Below, piece after piece: positions 1-6,575 of a stretch of 7,224 nt of DNA. The notes below the pieces were generated by a model. The model was not told the origin of the DNA. It searched no databases and was given only the letters and a program-made list of their open reading frames with translations. Source of the stretch: Paracoccaceae bacterium (GTDB taxonomy: Bacteria > Pseudomonadota > Alphaproteobacteria > Rhodobacterales > Rhodobacteraceae); NCBI GenBank assembly GCA_007134405.1, contig SLKW01000250.1:1-7224 (forward strand), given 5' to 3'. The translations under genes and the position numbers were made by a program. Position 1 is the first letter of the stretch. Each line of letters begins with the position of its first letter.

Positions 1-1093
1 TGATGCGTGCGAGCGCGGCCTGGTGGTTGACGCCAGTCTTCCCGTAGACCGCCTTCAGGTGGGTCCGCGCCGTGTTCAGGCTGACGCCGAGGCTTTCGGC
101 CACGAAGGTCATCCCGCGTCCGATCGCAGCCAGGCGCGCGACCTCGGCTTCGGTCGCGGTCAAGCCAAGACCATCGGCCAGAAGCTCGGGCCCAGGGAGT
201 GCAGAGGGTCCAACCGGGTCGGTGACAAACAGAGTCGCCGCCGCTCTCTGTCCGGCTGACGCCGCAATCGCCCCGGCCGGCGCTATTACCAGCGTGTAGC
301 TCGGCGCGCCGGAGGGGCGCGGGACAAAGAGGCAAGCCGGTGCATTGTCGGCGCGGCAGGAAACCAAACCTGCCAGGCTGACGCGGAGCGCCGAGTGAAT
401 TGCGTTATCCGAAAGACCGATGCGGCCGTTGCGCAGACAAATTCCATCGGCCGTGGCGAGAATTCGTTCGGCCTCTGCGTTCGCAAAACGAAGGCGGAGC
501 GTCGCTGTCACGACGAGCACGCCGACGGTCAACCTTTGCAGACTGTCTGACAGCGTTTTCGCGACGCCCCGGAGGCGGGCGAGGCGCATGTGGATCGCCA
601 TGGCGTGGCTCAGCCGAGGGAGCATTGCATCAAGCATTCCTACGGCTATGGGATCAATAGGCCCCCGGCGGCCCTCATTGAGGATGGCTAAGCCTGAGAT
701 TGCGTTCCCATTGCGCAAGACGGGGGCAAACTGGCCCTGCGTGAGATCTTGTGGCAGCAGGAGCTGCTGAGCTCCCGGATCCGCCTGCACCGCCGCAAGA
801 CCGTTCATTCGCAAATCGACTGAGTGCCCAATCGGGAGCAACTGAAGCGCGCGCACGAAAACGGAGTTGTCGACCGAACCGGGGGATAAAAAGTTGGCAA
901 TTGATGCTCGATCGAGATTGGCGCCCCAAATCTCTCCATTCCACATGCAATCGGCGGGGACGAGACCGATCATCGCGCTATCGGCGCCGAGACTCTTCGC
1001 TATGCCGCTGAGCACATCCGCCCATCCATCGGGCGCGCTGGCGGCCTCGTAGATCGCAGGCACCAGCCGGTCGAAATCGGCGCTCGTTGTCAT
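1..1093 (-). CDS. LuxR-family transcriptional regulator with C-terminal HTH, truncated by the left window edge
   Basis: One open frame runs from ATG at 1093 to the left edge: 364 residues and no stop. The last ~55 residues (about 308-364) are a classic LuxR/GerE DNA-binding domain: LTATEAEVARLAAIGRGMT, then AESLGVSLNTARTHLKAVYGKTGV. This shows the LT..E.eV..L..G recognition start and the NTARTHLKAVY..KTG recognition helix. Residues ~1-180 look like the sensor region of single-component LuxR proteins; residues ~185-245 (GVLVVTATLRLRFANAEAER, then DGICLRNGRIGLSD) resemble the PAS-like middle domain of that group. There is no receiver domain with a phosphorylatable Asp and no membrane segment, so it is probably a cytoplasmic ligand-responsive regulator; the ligand is unknown. 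No strong Shine-Dalgarno precedes 1093, but the N-terminus (MTTSADFDRLVPAIYEAASAPDGW) fits this family. It is divergent from the exporter operon, which it probably regulates (inference). Only the last few residues and the stop should be missing. Confidence 0.9.
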   Translation of the reverse strand, partial: MTTSADFDRLVPAIYEAASAPDGWADVLSGIAKSLGADSAMIGLVPADCMWNGEIWGANLDRASIANFLSPGSVDNSVFVRALQLLPIGHSVDLRMNGLAAVQADPGAQQLLLPQDLTQGQFAPVLRNGNAISGLAILNEGRRGPIDPIAVGMLDAMLPRLSHAMAIHMRLARLRGVAKTLSDSLQRLTVGVLVVTATLRLRFANAEAERILATADGICLRNGRIGLSDNAIHSALRVSLAGLVSCRADNAPACLFVPRPSGAPSYTLVIAPAGAIAASAGQRAAATLFVTDPVGPSALPGPELLADGLGLTATEAEVARLAAIGRGMTFVAESLGVSLNTARTHLKAVYGKTGVNHQAALARI

Positions 1094-1105
1094 GGTTTCG
1101 CTGAA

Positions 1106-1133
1106 TTGGGTTCTGAAAAAAGATTACTATAGC
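1106..1133 (+). promoter_or_regulatory. Candidate sigma-70 promoter for the exporter operon, overlapping a -10-like element on the minus strand
   Basis: This is the only clearly AT-rich stretch in the luxR-lysE divergent region. On the plus strand TTGGGT (1106-1111) and TATAGC (1128-1133) are 16 bases apart, an acceptable sigma-70 pair reading towards the first exporter. On the minus strand the same bases give TATAGT (1131-1126), a good -10 element for luxR, although no convincing -35 hexamer lies in front of it. The two -10 elements overlap, so opposing polymerases could compete here. This is visual matching only, and alphaproteobacterial promoters are often degenerate. Confidence 0.3.
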
Positions 1134-1135
1134 GT

Positions 1136-1182
1136 GAATCTTCGCACTTGGCTCACCCAAACTGGTGAGGCGAAGACGATTC
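1136..1182. promoter_or_regulatory. Nested inverted repeat in the divergent intergenic region, candidate operator
   Basis: The core is a perfect 6-base inverted repeat, CTCACC (1152-1157) and GGTGAG (1164-1169), around a 6-base spacer CAAACT. A second perfect pair, CTTCGC (1140-1145) and GCGAAG (1170-1175), encloses it, with six unpaired bases on the left side only. GAAT (1136-1139) and ATTC (1179-1182) extend the symmetry further out. It lies about 67 bases from the luxR start and 82 from the first exporter start, beside the candidate promoter. A dimeric regulator such as the neighbouring LuxR-type protein could bind it, or it could form an RNA structure in the exporter leader. Binding is inference. 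Confidence 0.4.
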
Positions 1183-1242
1183 AGTTGCGTCACCCTGTTC
1201 CCTCTCGGCGGATTCGCCCCGGATTTGGATGGAGCGGGCGCA

Positions 1243-1869
1243 ATGGACACGGTTTCCCTATTGGCGCTTCTGGTCGCGGCCTCATTGAATGCGGTGGTCC
1301 CCGGGCCGGGGATGATGCTGGCCCTCGGCCGGTCGGCCGCGCATGGGCTCGGTGCCGGAGTTCAGGTCAGCCTCGGCATGGCGCTGGCGACGCTGGTTCT
1401 GATCGCGGTGGTCTGGGCCGTCATGGCCGGAATGCTGATCCTGACCGATAGCGGCCTCGCCATGCTGCGCATCGCGGGGATTGGCGTGATCCTCCTGCTG
1501 TCTTTTATGCTGTTGATCGGTCCCGGCATCGAACCGGTGGCGGAACCGGGTCTGCGTGCGGGACGCTTGACGCTGCGGTGGATGGGCGATCTTGGCGGTG
1601 GTCTGGCCACAGGCCTGACAAGTCCGGTGCACCTGATCTTCCTGCTGGCTCTGCTGCCGCAATTCGTCGATTTCACGCAGGTTTCTGCCTCCGACCTCGC
1701 GCTGGTGACGGTGGCCATTCTCGTGATCACCACGATCCCCATGCTTGCGATCAGCGCGCTGGGGGCGCGGTCCGGGCGGTCAGGCTTCGGTTGGGCGCGG
1801 CGCGTCATGCGGGTCAGCGGGGTGGCGCTTCTGGGGCTTGCGGCCTTTTCCGCCGCAGCGCTGACATGA
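1243..1869 (+). CDS. LysE/RhtB-family amino-acid exporter (first of a tandem pair)
   Basis: A 208-residue hydrophobic protein, the usual size for LysE/RhtB translocators, which export amino acids or related metabolites across the inner membrane using the proton gradient. The family signature PGPGMMLALGRSAAHGLGAG lies at residues ~20-39 after the first helix. The second conserved block, TGLTSPVHLIFLLALLPQFV, is at ~123-142. About six membrane segments are visible (near 1-22, 38-62, 70-92, 118-141, 150-174 and 188-206). I chose ATG 1243 because GGAG at 1231-1234 sits 8 bases upstream and because the second exporter then has its PGP motif at exactly the same distance from its start. The frame is open upstream to GTG 1165, but that extension (RRRRFSC...) is unlike the family. 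The transported substrate cannot be told from sequence. Confidence 0.88.
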   Translation: MDTVSLLALLVAASLNAVVPGPGMMLALGRSAAHGLGAGVQVSLGMALATLVLIAVVWAVMAGMLILTDSGLAMLRIAGIGVILLLSFMLLIGPGIEPVAEPGLRAGRLTLRWMGDLGGGLATGLTSPVHLIFLLALLPQFVDFTQVSASDLALVTVAILVITTIPMLAISALGARSGRSGFGWARRVMRVSGVALLGLAAFSAAALT

Positions 1870-1880
1870 GGTGGGCGGCG

Positions 1881-2492
1881 ATGGACCCGGTTGCGGCTCT
1901 CGGTTTGGGTGTGGCGGCGGCGGCAAGTTCGGCGGCGCCGGGGCCCTGCATTCTCTTGGCCGGCTGGCGGTCGGCGACCGACGGACTGCCGAGCGGGTTG
2001 CGCGTCACGCTGGGCATCGCCGCGTCGAAAGTCCTGCTTCTGGCTTGTTCCTGGGGAGCGATCCTCGGAATGGTCAGCGTTGACGAAAGCGCTCAGCACG
2101 CCTTTCGCCTCGGCGGAATTGCGCTGCTGAGCGCTTTGGCACTTCCGATGCTGGCTGCGGATCCCGTGCCACAAGCCGGGGTGCGGAATTTCCGCAGATG
2201 GCGCATGAACGACGGGACACTGGGGTTCGTGGTCGGGCTCTCGAGCCCGATGAACCTGATCTTCATCCTCGCTCTGCTGCCGCAATTCGTCGACTTGGCG
2301 CGCCCCGAAACCCGCATCCTGGCGATGGCAAGCGCGGCGGTGCTTGTCGGGGGCGTGTTGCCATTGATTGCGGCCTGCGTCTTTGCGGCGCGCGTTAGGA
2401 ATACACGGCCTGAGACCATGCGGCACCTTTCGCGGCTATGCGGCGCTGCGATCCTGTGCTTCGCCGGTCTGGCTTTGGTGGCCGGGCCATGA
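1881..2492 (+). CDS. LysE/RhtB-family amino-acid exporter (second of a tandem pair)
   Basis: A 203-residue membrane protein of the same family as its upstream neighbour but strongly diverged. It keeps PGP at residues 20-22 (AAPGPCILLAGWRSATDGL) and the block VGLSSPMNLIFILALLPQFV at ~118-137, and has about six hydrophobic segments. Start choice: ATG 1881 is preceded by GAGGTGGG and gives an N-terminus (MDPVAALGLGVAA) that lines up residue for residue with the first exporter. An in-frame ATG at 1866 overlaps the upstream TGA as ATGA and would add MRWAA; translational coupling from there is possible. Its stop overlaps the next ATG as ATGA (2489-2492). The pair is probably co-transcribed and could be two separate exporters with different substrates or a heteromeric one. 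Both ideas are inference. Confidence 0.85.
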   Translation: MDPVAALGLGVAAAASSAAPGPCILLAGWRSATDGLPSGLRVTLGIAASKVLLLACSWGAILGMVSVDESAQHAFRLGGIALLSALALPMLAADPVPQAGVRNFRRWRMNDGTLGFVVGLSSPMNLIFILALLPQFVDLARPETRILAMASAAVLVGGVLPLIAACVFAARVRNTRPETMRHLSRLCGAAILCFAGLALVAGP

Positions 2493-2683
2493 TGCGGGTC
2501 ATCGCCCTCATCTGCGAACTTGGCGCTCCGGACCAATGCGTCGAGACCATTCACGACTTCCTGCCTCGGCTGCCGATTGCCTGCATCTACGCTGCCGGTC
2601 CGGAGCTCGAGCGAGTGACCCCCGAAGGCTGGACGGTCGTCCGTGTCACATGCGCGTTGGCGCCGAGGCCAGGTGGGCGGTAG
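2489..2683 (+). CDS. Small unrecognised protein, probably the 5' part of a frameshifted gene
   Basis: This 64-residue frame starts at ATG 2489, overlapping the stop of the second exporter (ATGA), with a weak GGTGG 7 bases upstream. The product begins MMRVIALICELGAPDQCVET, followed by FLPRLPIACIYAAG and WTVVRVT. This alternating beta-strand/helix pattern looks like the start of a small alpha/beta domain. There is a faint resemblance to the start of CheB methylesterase-like domains (strand, helix, then an ...LPRLPIACIYA-type strand), but no catalytic Ser motif, so I do not assign it. The frame stops at TAG 2681 just as protein-like sequence resumes in another frame (see 2684-2970). It is either a real small hypothetical protein or the N-terminal half of a broken gene. 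I favour the second. Confidence 0.4.
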   Translation: MMRVIALICELGAPDQCVETIHDFLPRLPIACIYAAGPELERVTPEGWTVVRVTCALAPRPGGR

Positions 2684-2970
2684 GAGGGCCCTCAGCCGCG
2701 CGGCCTGTCGTTATCTACCCGAGGGACGGTGACCTTCGGCTGCTTGGAGCCGACCCGATCGATCACTCCCTGTCCTTGGACCCCCTTGCCAGACGCAAGC
2801 GCGATAGTTCGATCGGAGCCATGCGCGCTTCCGTTGAAATCATCGACCGGAGTGGCTTAGGCTTGAGGTCTCTGCAGCAGTCGCTCGCGCACCGAGCCAA
2901 TCTGGATGGATCGCGTCCGCGTCGCGGACCAGCCGCGAAACACCTTCCCGAAGATCAGGACTTGTTATGA
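2684..2970 (+). pseudogene. Probable 3' part of the same coupled gene, in a different frame
   Basis: After the TAG at 2681-2683, the frame one base back stays open to TGA 2968-2970. It reads protein-like sequence such as RPVVIYPRDGDLRLLGADPI, then DHSLSLDPLARR and SVEIIDRSG. About two thirds of its third codon positions are G or C by my count, lower than in the surrounding good genes but compatible with coding. The stop overlaps the ATG of the MAPEG gene as ATGA, the same junction style as at 2489. If the two parts were once one gene, it spanned 2489-2970 (482 bases, one short of a whole number of codons), so a single-base loss within roughly 2650-2680 would explain the break. A sequencing error, a real null mutation or programmed -1 shifting are all possible. 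No family was recognised with confidence. Confidence 0.35.
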
Positions 2971-3536
2971 CCCGCGATGCCTTTCGCCGCCCGCCCGAAG
3001 ACGTGGACATGGTCGCCGAGGAACGCGCCATCCGCAGGGGCTCAACGATTGCCACGATCGCGACGCTGTTGGGCTTTTCCGTCGCCTGGTGGGTTGGCCC
3101 AGCGGTCGTCGATCTGCCGAGCGCACCGGGCGAGCGCATGGCTTTTGCGGCACTGATCTGGGCGGTTCCGGGATCTGTGTTGATGGTGGCGATCTTGATG
3201 GTCTCGACCGCACGACGTTTTTCGGCCGAAGATATCGGGGGACAAGCTGCGGGTCCGCCCAGCCATCGGCTCGCCATAAAGGCCGCGTTTCTGCAGAATA
3301 CTCTGGAGCAGACGGTGCTCGCGGGAGGCTTCTTCCTGGCGCTGGCCGCCGTGGCAGGGGGGCCTTGGCTTGCATTTCTGCCGATCGCGGCAAGCTTCTT
3401 TGTCTTGGGACGGATCCTCTTTTACCTGGGGTATCGCCGCGGCGCGCAGGGCCGTGCCCTGGGCATGGCGCTGACCATGATGCCGAGTGCGCTCGGCTAT
3501 CCGCTTGTGGCCGCGCTGGTGCTCTTCGCCAGGTAA
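2967..3536 (+). CDS. MAPEG-family integral membrane protein
   Basis: A 189-residue protein with four hydrophobic segments (about 27-48, 58-80, 113-143 and 165-187). It carries the motifs of the MAPEG family (membrane-associated proteins in eicosanoid and glutathione metabolism): NTLEQTVLAG at residues 111-120, GRILFYLGYRRGAQGRALGM at 148-167 with the conserved Arg and Tyr, and a C-terminal ALTMMPSALGYP. Members include microsomal glutathione transferases, but many bacterial members are uncharacterised, so glutathione-linked detoxification is only a possibility. The N-terminal ~25 residues are hydrophilic and charged, longer than usual. The ATG at 2967 has AGGA (2957-2960) six bases upstream and overlaps the previous stop as ATGA, which supports this start. 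It appears to be the last gene of the exporter operon; no clear terminator follows. Confidence 0.82.
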   Translation: MTRDAFRRPPEDVDMVAEERAIRRGSTIATIATLLGFSVAWWVGPAVVDLPSAPGERMAFAALIWAVPGSVLMVAILMVSTARRFSAEDIGGQAAGPPSHRLAIKAAFLQNTLEQTVLAGGFFLALAAVAGGPWLAFLPIAASFFVLGRILFYLGYRRGAQGRALGMALTMMPSALGYPLVAALVLFAR

Positions 3537-3657
3537 CCGCGCGGAAGCCGAACGCGTCCAACCGCCCTTGAAGTCGCCATGCCAAATGCCTCCCTGAATG
3601 CACTTCTCGGCGACCTCCGGTGCGTGCGCCGCCAGCGCGGCCTTTCGGCGCCTTATC

Positions 3658-3686
3658 TTGCCGCCACCCTCCTTGGTGCGTAAGCT
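3658..3686 (+). promoter_or_regulatory. Weak candidate promoter for the TRAP transporter operon
   Basis: The 202-base gap between the MAPEG gene and the binding-protein gene (3537-3738) holds no convincing gene. Within it TTGCCG (3658-3663) and TAAGCT (3681-3686) are separated by exactly 17 bases, about 53 bases before the start codon at 3739. The matches to TTGACA and TATAAT are only partial (4 of 6 and 3 of 6). The gap size and the change of function suggest that a new transcription unit begins here, but the exact site is uncertain. Confidence 0.22.
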
Positions 3687-3738
3687 ACCATCATCGCGGC
3701 CGCTTGGGAGGGCGCCCGCAGAGGAATGGGAGGTCAAT

Positions 3739-4728
3739 ATGTCACAATTAAGAACCCGCCTGTGCGGGGCTGCTCTCGTAGCGGCAATGGCCGTCGGCGG
3801 CGCAACTGCACAGACAATCGAGATCCACAATACGATGGGTGCTGGCGGCTCCGAGGAAGCGGCCCTGCAGCGCTTCGCCGAAATCGTCGCCGAGCGATCC
3901 GATGGGTCGATGGAGGTCAATGTTATTCTTGGCGGTCAGCTCGGCTCTGAGACCGATGTTCTGCAACTGCTCAACCTGGGACAGACGCAGATGGCGCTGA
4001 CGGGCGGGCTCTTCATGTCCGAATACGCGCCGGAATATGATGCGGTTTCAATTCCTTTCGTGTTTCCGACATTCGAGGCAGCTGAATACTACCTGATGGA
4101 GACCGGGTCGGGCGCGGCGATGCAGGAGCAGGCGCGCGAGCGCGGCAACCTCGTCTATTTCGGACCGCAGATGCGCGGCTTCCGGCACATGACCTCGTCG
4201 CGCGAAATCAACGCACCCGAGGACCTTCAGGGACTCCGGATGCGGCTGCCGCAGATCCCGCTTTGGGTCGATGTCTGGGAGGAACTGGGCGTGCAGGCCG
4301 TGGTGATCCCGGCGCCCGACATCTATCTGGCGATGCGCACTGGTCAGGTCGAGGCGCATGAGAACTCGCTTGCCGGCCCATATACCCGCCAGATGTGGGA
4401 AGTTCAGGATTACATCATCACCACCGCGCATTTGTCCTTCCCGTGGCACTGGGTCGCTGCCGCGGCCTGGTGGGACGGGCTGGATGAGGAGCAGCAGGAG
4501 ATCATTCGTGAAGCCGTCGAAGAAGCTCGGCAGCACGGCATCGAGGTGGAGCTGGAAAGCGAAGACTATTACCGTGAGGCGCTGATCGAAAACGGCATGA
4601 CATTCATCGATGTCGATCAGGAACCCTTCCGCGAGGCTGCTGCCCCCGCGATTGACCGCGCCCTCGCCGAGATGGCTGACGGTGTGTCCGACGATATCGA
4701 GACGGCGATCGGGTCCACCGCGAACTGA
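3739..4728 (+). CDS. TRAP transporter periplasmic substrate-binding protein (DctP family)
   Basis: A 329-residue protein with a Sec signal peptide (basic MSQLRTR start, hydrophobic AALVAAMAV, likely cleavage after the A-T-A at residues 22-24). In the periplasm it would capture an organic acid and deliver it to the membrane subunits. Family features in order: GGQLGSETDVLQLLNLGQTQ (65-84), the IPFVFPTFEAAEYY block (105-118), INAPEDLQGLRMRLPQIP (157-174) with Arg169 at the position that normally binds the substrate carboxylate, and MRTGQVEAHENSL (199-211) followed by YTRQMWEVQDYI (215-226). Start chosen at ATG 3739 because GGAGGT (3729-3734) is directly upstream and the signal peptide follows. 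The frame is open further upstream without coding character. The ligand is probably a carboxylate; which one is not visible. Confidence 0.93.
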   Translation: MSQLRTRLCGAALVAAMAVGGATAQTIEIHNTMGAGGSEEAALQRFAEIVAERSDGSMEVNVILGGQLGSETDVLQLLNLGQTQMALTGGLFMSEYAPEYDAVSIPFVFPTFEAAEYYLMETGSGAAMQEQARERGNLVYFGPQMRGFRHMTSSREINAPEDLQGLRMRLPQIPLWVDVWEELGVQAVVIPAPDIYLAMRTGQVEAHENSLAGPYTRQMWEVQDYIITTAHLSFPWHWVAAAAWWDGLDEEQQEIIREAVEEARQHGIEVELESEDYYREALIENGMTFIDVDQEPFREAAAPAIDRALAEMADGVSDDIETAIGSTAN

Positions 4729-4733
4729 CGCCC

Positions 4734-4761
4734 GGCCCCGGGGCGCCTGCCGCCCCGGGCC
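4734..4761 (+). promoter_or_regulatory. GC-rich hairpin between the binding-protein and small membrane-subunit genes
   Basis: GGCCCCGGGGCG (4734-4745) pairs with CGCCCCGGGCC (4751-4761) around the loop CCTGC: 11 pairs with one bulged C. It begins five bases after the binding-protein stop and ends 19 bases before the next start. No T-run follows, so it is not a standard intrinsic terminator. Such intra-operon hairpins behind binding-protein genes often protect the upstream mRNA or cause partial termination, so the binding protein is made in excess of the membrane subunits. That role is inferred here. Confidence 0.6.
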
Positions 4762-4780
4762 CTCCCGAGCTACGAACGCA

Positions 4781-5302
4781 ATGTCGATAGTTGACAAGAT
4801 CGAAGCGGCGCTGGCGCGCACCATGGAGATCGCTGCCATGGCAATGATGGCGGCACTCATCGGCGTGATCGGCTACTCGGTGTTGGCACGGCAGGTGCTG
4901 CGCATCTCGGTGGCTTGGTCTGAGGAAGTTGGTTCAGGCTTGCTGATGTGGATGGCGCTCCTGGGTGCTGCGGCGGTCTGGGCGCGACGCGGCCATATCG
5001 TCATCGACGTCCTGCCGCGACGCCTGCCGCCGCGCCCGCGTTGGCTTCTGGCCATCGCGGTCGAAATCGCGGCGCTCGTGCTCTTTGCCATTATCGTCTG
5101 GGGCGGCGCCTCAATGATGCAGGTCAGTGCCAACAACCACACCACTGCGCTGAGGATCAGCCTGAGTTGGCTTTACCTCGCACTTGTTGTCGGCGTTGGC
5201 GCGATGGCGCTCTTCAGCGTCCTTCATCTTGGGCGGCTCATCGCCCGTGGCCCGCAATGCCTGGAGGACGGATGGACTACCTCGTCATCTTCCTCGGACT
5301 GA
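4781..5302 (+). CDS. TRAP transporter small membrane subunit (DctQ family)
   Basis: A 173-residue protein with four predicted membrane helices (about 16-38, 50-69, 88-110 and 128-151), the DctQ topology. Family marks: the SVLARQVLRISVAWSEEVGS region (residues 33-52) with the typical W.EE at the start of helix 2, and ARRGHIVIDVLPRRLP (68-83) with the G-H-I-x-I-D motif in the loop after helix 2. Together with the large subunit it forms the sodium-driven membrane complex. ATG 4781 gives a normal N-terminus (MSIVDKIEAALARTMEIAAM), although the Shine-Dalgarno is poor, which may keep its expression below that of the binding protein. The last ten codons overlap the large-subunit gene and encode a serine-rich tail (TTSSSSSD). 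Confidence 0.9.
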   Translation: MSIVDKIEAALARTMEIAAMAMMAALIGVIGYSVLARQVLRISVAWSEEVGSGLLMWMALLGAAAVWARRGHIVIDVLPRRLPPRPRWLLAIAVEIAALVLFAIIVWGGASMMQVSANNHTTALRISLSWLYLALVVGVGAMALFSVLHLGRLIARGPQCLEDGWTTSSSSSD

Positions 5303-6561
5303 TGGTGCTTCTCTTTGCGTTGGGCGTGCCGATTGCGGTGTCGATCGGCCTGACGTGCCTGGCAGTGCTGGTCATGCAGGGCGGGCTGCAGGCAGTCCCG
5401 GCCGAATTGTTCGCGCTGCAGATGGCACGCGGGCTCAACAATTTTCCGATCCTTGCGATCCCGTTCTTCATCTTCGCCGCCTCGATGATGAACGCGGGCT
5501 CGGTCACCGGGCGCGTATTCGATTTCGCCAATGCACTCGTCGGCTTCATCCGCGGCGGGCTTGGACATGTCAACGTCGTGGCGAGCATGATCTTCGCGGG
5601 CATGTCGGCGACCGCCGTGGCGGATGTCGCCGGGATTGGTCAGCTCGAAATAAAGGCGATGCGCGACCGGAATTATCCGATGCGCTTTGCGGCCGGAATC
5701 ACGGGCGCGGCCTCGATCATTTCACCGATCATCCCACCATCAATCGCACTCGTGATCTATGGCTGGCTGTCGGGCGTTTCTATCGCGGCGCTGTTCGTCG
5801 CCGGCATTGTGCCCGGGCTGCTGCTCGGTGTCGCGCTGATGGCCACCTGCTTCATCGTCTCCTTCTGGATCGAGATGCCGCGCACCCCGCGCCCGCGATT
5901 CATGGAACTCGTCCGGCTCTTCTGGCGCGCACTGCCGCCGCTGCTGACGCCCCTGATCATCGTCGGCGGAATCTGGTCGGGCATTTTCACGCCGACCGAG
6001 GCCGGGGCAGTCGCCTGCATCTACGCGCTTCTTCTAGGGCTCGTCGTCTATCGCGACGTGGGCTGGCGCGACCTGCTCGACGTCTTCGCCCGCACCGTGC
6101 GGTTCACTGCAATCATCATGTTCATTATCGCCATTGCCACCTTCTACGGCTGGCTTCTCGTCCGCTTGCGCATCCCGCAGGAACTGGCCGCCATGCTTGC
6201 AATGATGGATCTGTCGCCGACGATGTTGCTGTTCGCAATGGCGGCCTTTTTCCTGGTGATCGGGTGCTTCATGTCGGTGGTCGAGGCGGTGCTGATCTTC
6301 ACGCCGATTTTCATGCTGACCGTCCAGATGCTCGGCATTGACCCCCTGTTTTTCGGCGTGTTGATGGTGATTACGCTGTCCGTTGGCGTCATCACGCCAC
6401 CCTTTGGCAACGTGCTATTCGTTCTGGTCGAGATTACCGGCTTACGCTTCGAGGAGGTCGTGATCTCGGTCCTGCCGTTCCTGATCCCGATCTTCTTGGT
6501 GATCGCGCTGTTGATTTTCTTTCCGCCGCTTATCACCTGGTTGCCCTCCATTGTGCGCTGA
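5272..6561 (+). CDS. TRAP transporter large membrane subunit (DctM family)
   Basis: A 429-residue, very hydrophobic protein of the usual DctM length with about twelve membrane segments; it forms the sodium-coupled transport path. Diagnostic blocks in order: LNNFPILAIPFFIFAASMMN (55-74), GGLGHVNVVASMIFAGMSAT (95-114) followed by AVADVAGIG, GAASIISPIIPPSIALVIYG (145-164), VGGIWSGIFTPTEAGAVA (231-248) and GVITPPFGNVLF (372-383). ATG 5272 is preceded by GGAGG (5263-5267), and the start MDYLVIFLGLMVLLFALGVP is typical. The frame is open back to 4948, but that part lies inside the small-subunit gene and is not protein-like. The 31-base overlap suggests translational coupling. It is intact with no obvious missing motif. 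Confidence 0.95.
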   Translation: MDYLVIFLGLMVLLFALGVPIAVSIGLTCLAVLVMQGGLQAVPAELFALQMARGLNNFPILAIPFFIFAASMMNAGSVTGRVFDFANALVGFIRGGLGHVNVVASMIFAGMSATAVADVAGIGQLEIKAMRDRNYPMRFAAGITGAASIISPIIPPSIALVIYGWLSGVSIAALFVAGIVPGLLLGVALMATCFIVSFWIEMPRTPRPRFMELVRLFWRALPPLLTPLIIVGGIWSGIFTPTEAGAVACIYALLLGLVVYRDVGWRDLLDVFARTVRFTAIIMFIIAIATFYGWLLVRLRIPQELAAMLAMMDLSPTMLLFAMAAFFLVIGCFMSVVEAVLIFTPIFMLTVQMLGIDPLFFGVLMVITLSVGVITPPFGNVLFVLVEITGLRFEEVVISVLPFLIPIFLVIALLIFFPPLITWLPSIVR

Positions 6562-6575
6562 GGGGAGGCATCAAA

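Noticed and set aside
1362..2426. A 354-codon open frame on the minus strand opposite the two exporter genes
   Set aside because: Its product is rich in Arg, Pro, Gln and His with no recognisable domain, and it mirrors two convincing exporter genes; it is the usual high-GC antisense shadow.
2915..2929. Perfect short hairpin GTCCGC-GTC-GCGGAC
   Set aside because: The loop is small, there is no T-run, and it lies in sequence that is probably coding; such repeats are frequent at this GC content.
3579..3683. A short plus-strand frame starting MPNASLNALLGDLRCVRRQR in the gap before the TRAP operon
   Set aside because: There is no good ribosome site and no recognisable product. The shared first five residues with the frame at 6576 are most likely chance.
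3537..3738. Possible terminator for the exporter operon
   Set aside because: I looked for a stem followed by a T-run after 3536 and found none.
3739..3813. Possible lipoprotein signal (Leu-Cys-Gly at residues 8-10 of the binding protein)
   Set aside because: The Cys lies before the hydrophobic core of the signal peptide, so it cannot be a lipobox; an A-T-A cleavage site further on fits better.
3042..3920. A 292-codon minus-strand frame across the MAPEG gene, the gap and the start of the binding-protein gene
   Set aside because: It covers two well-supported plus-strand genes. The part in the gap (3540-3690) looks somewhat protein-like, but no family was recognised and it has no sensible start.
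5184..6341. A 385-codon plus-strand frame inside the large TRAP subunit gene
   Set aside because: The translation is Arg/His-rich and of low complexity, while the overlapping frame gives a textbook DctM protein.
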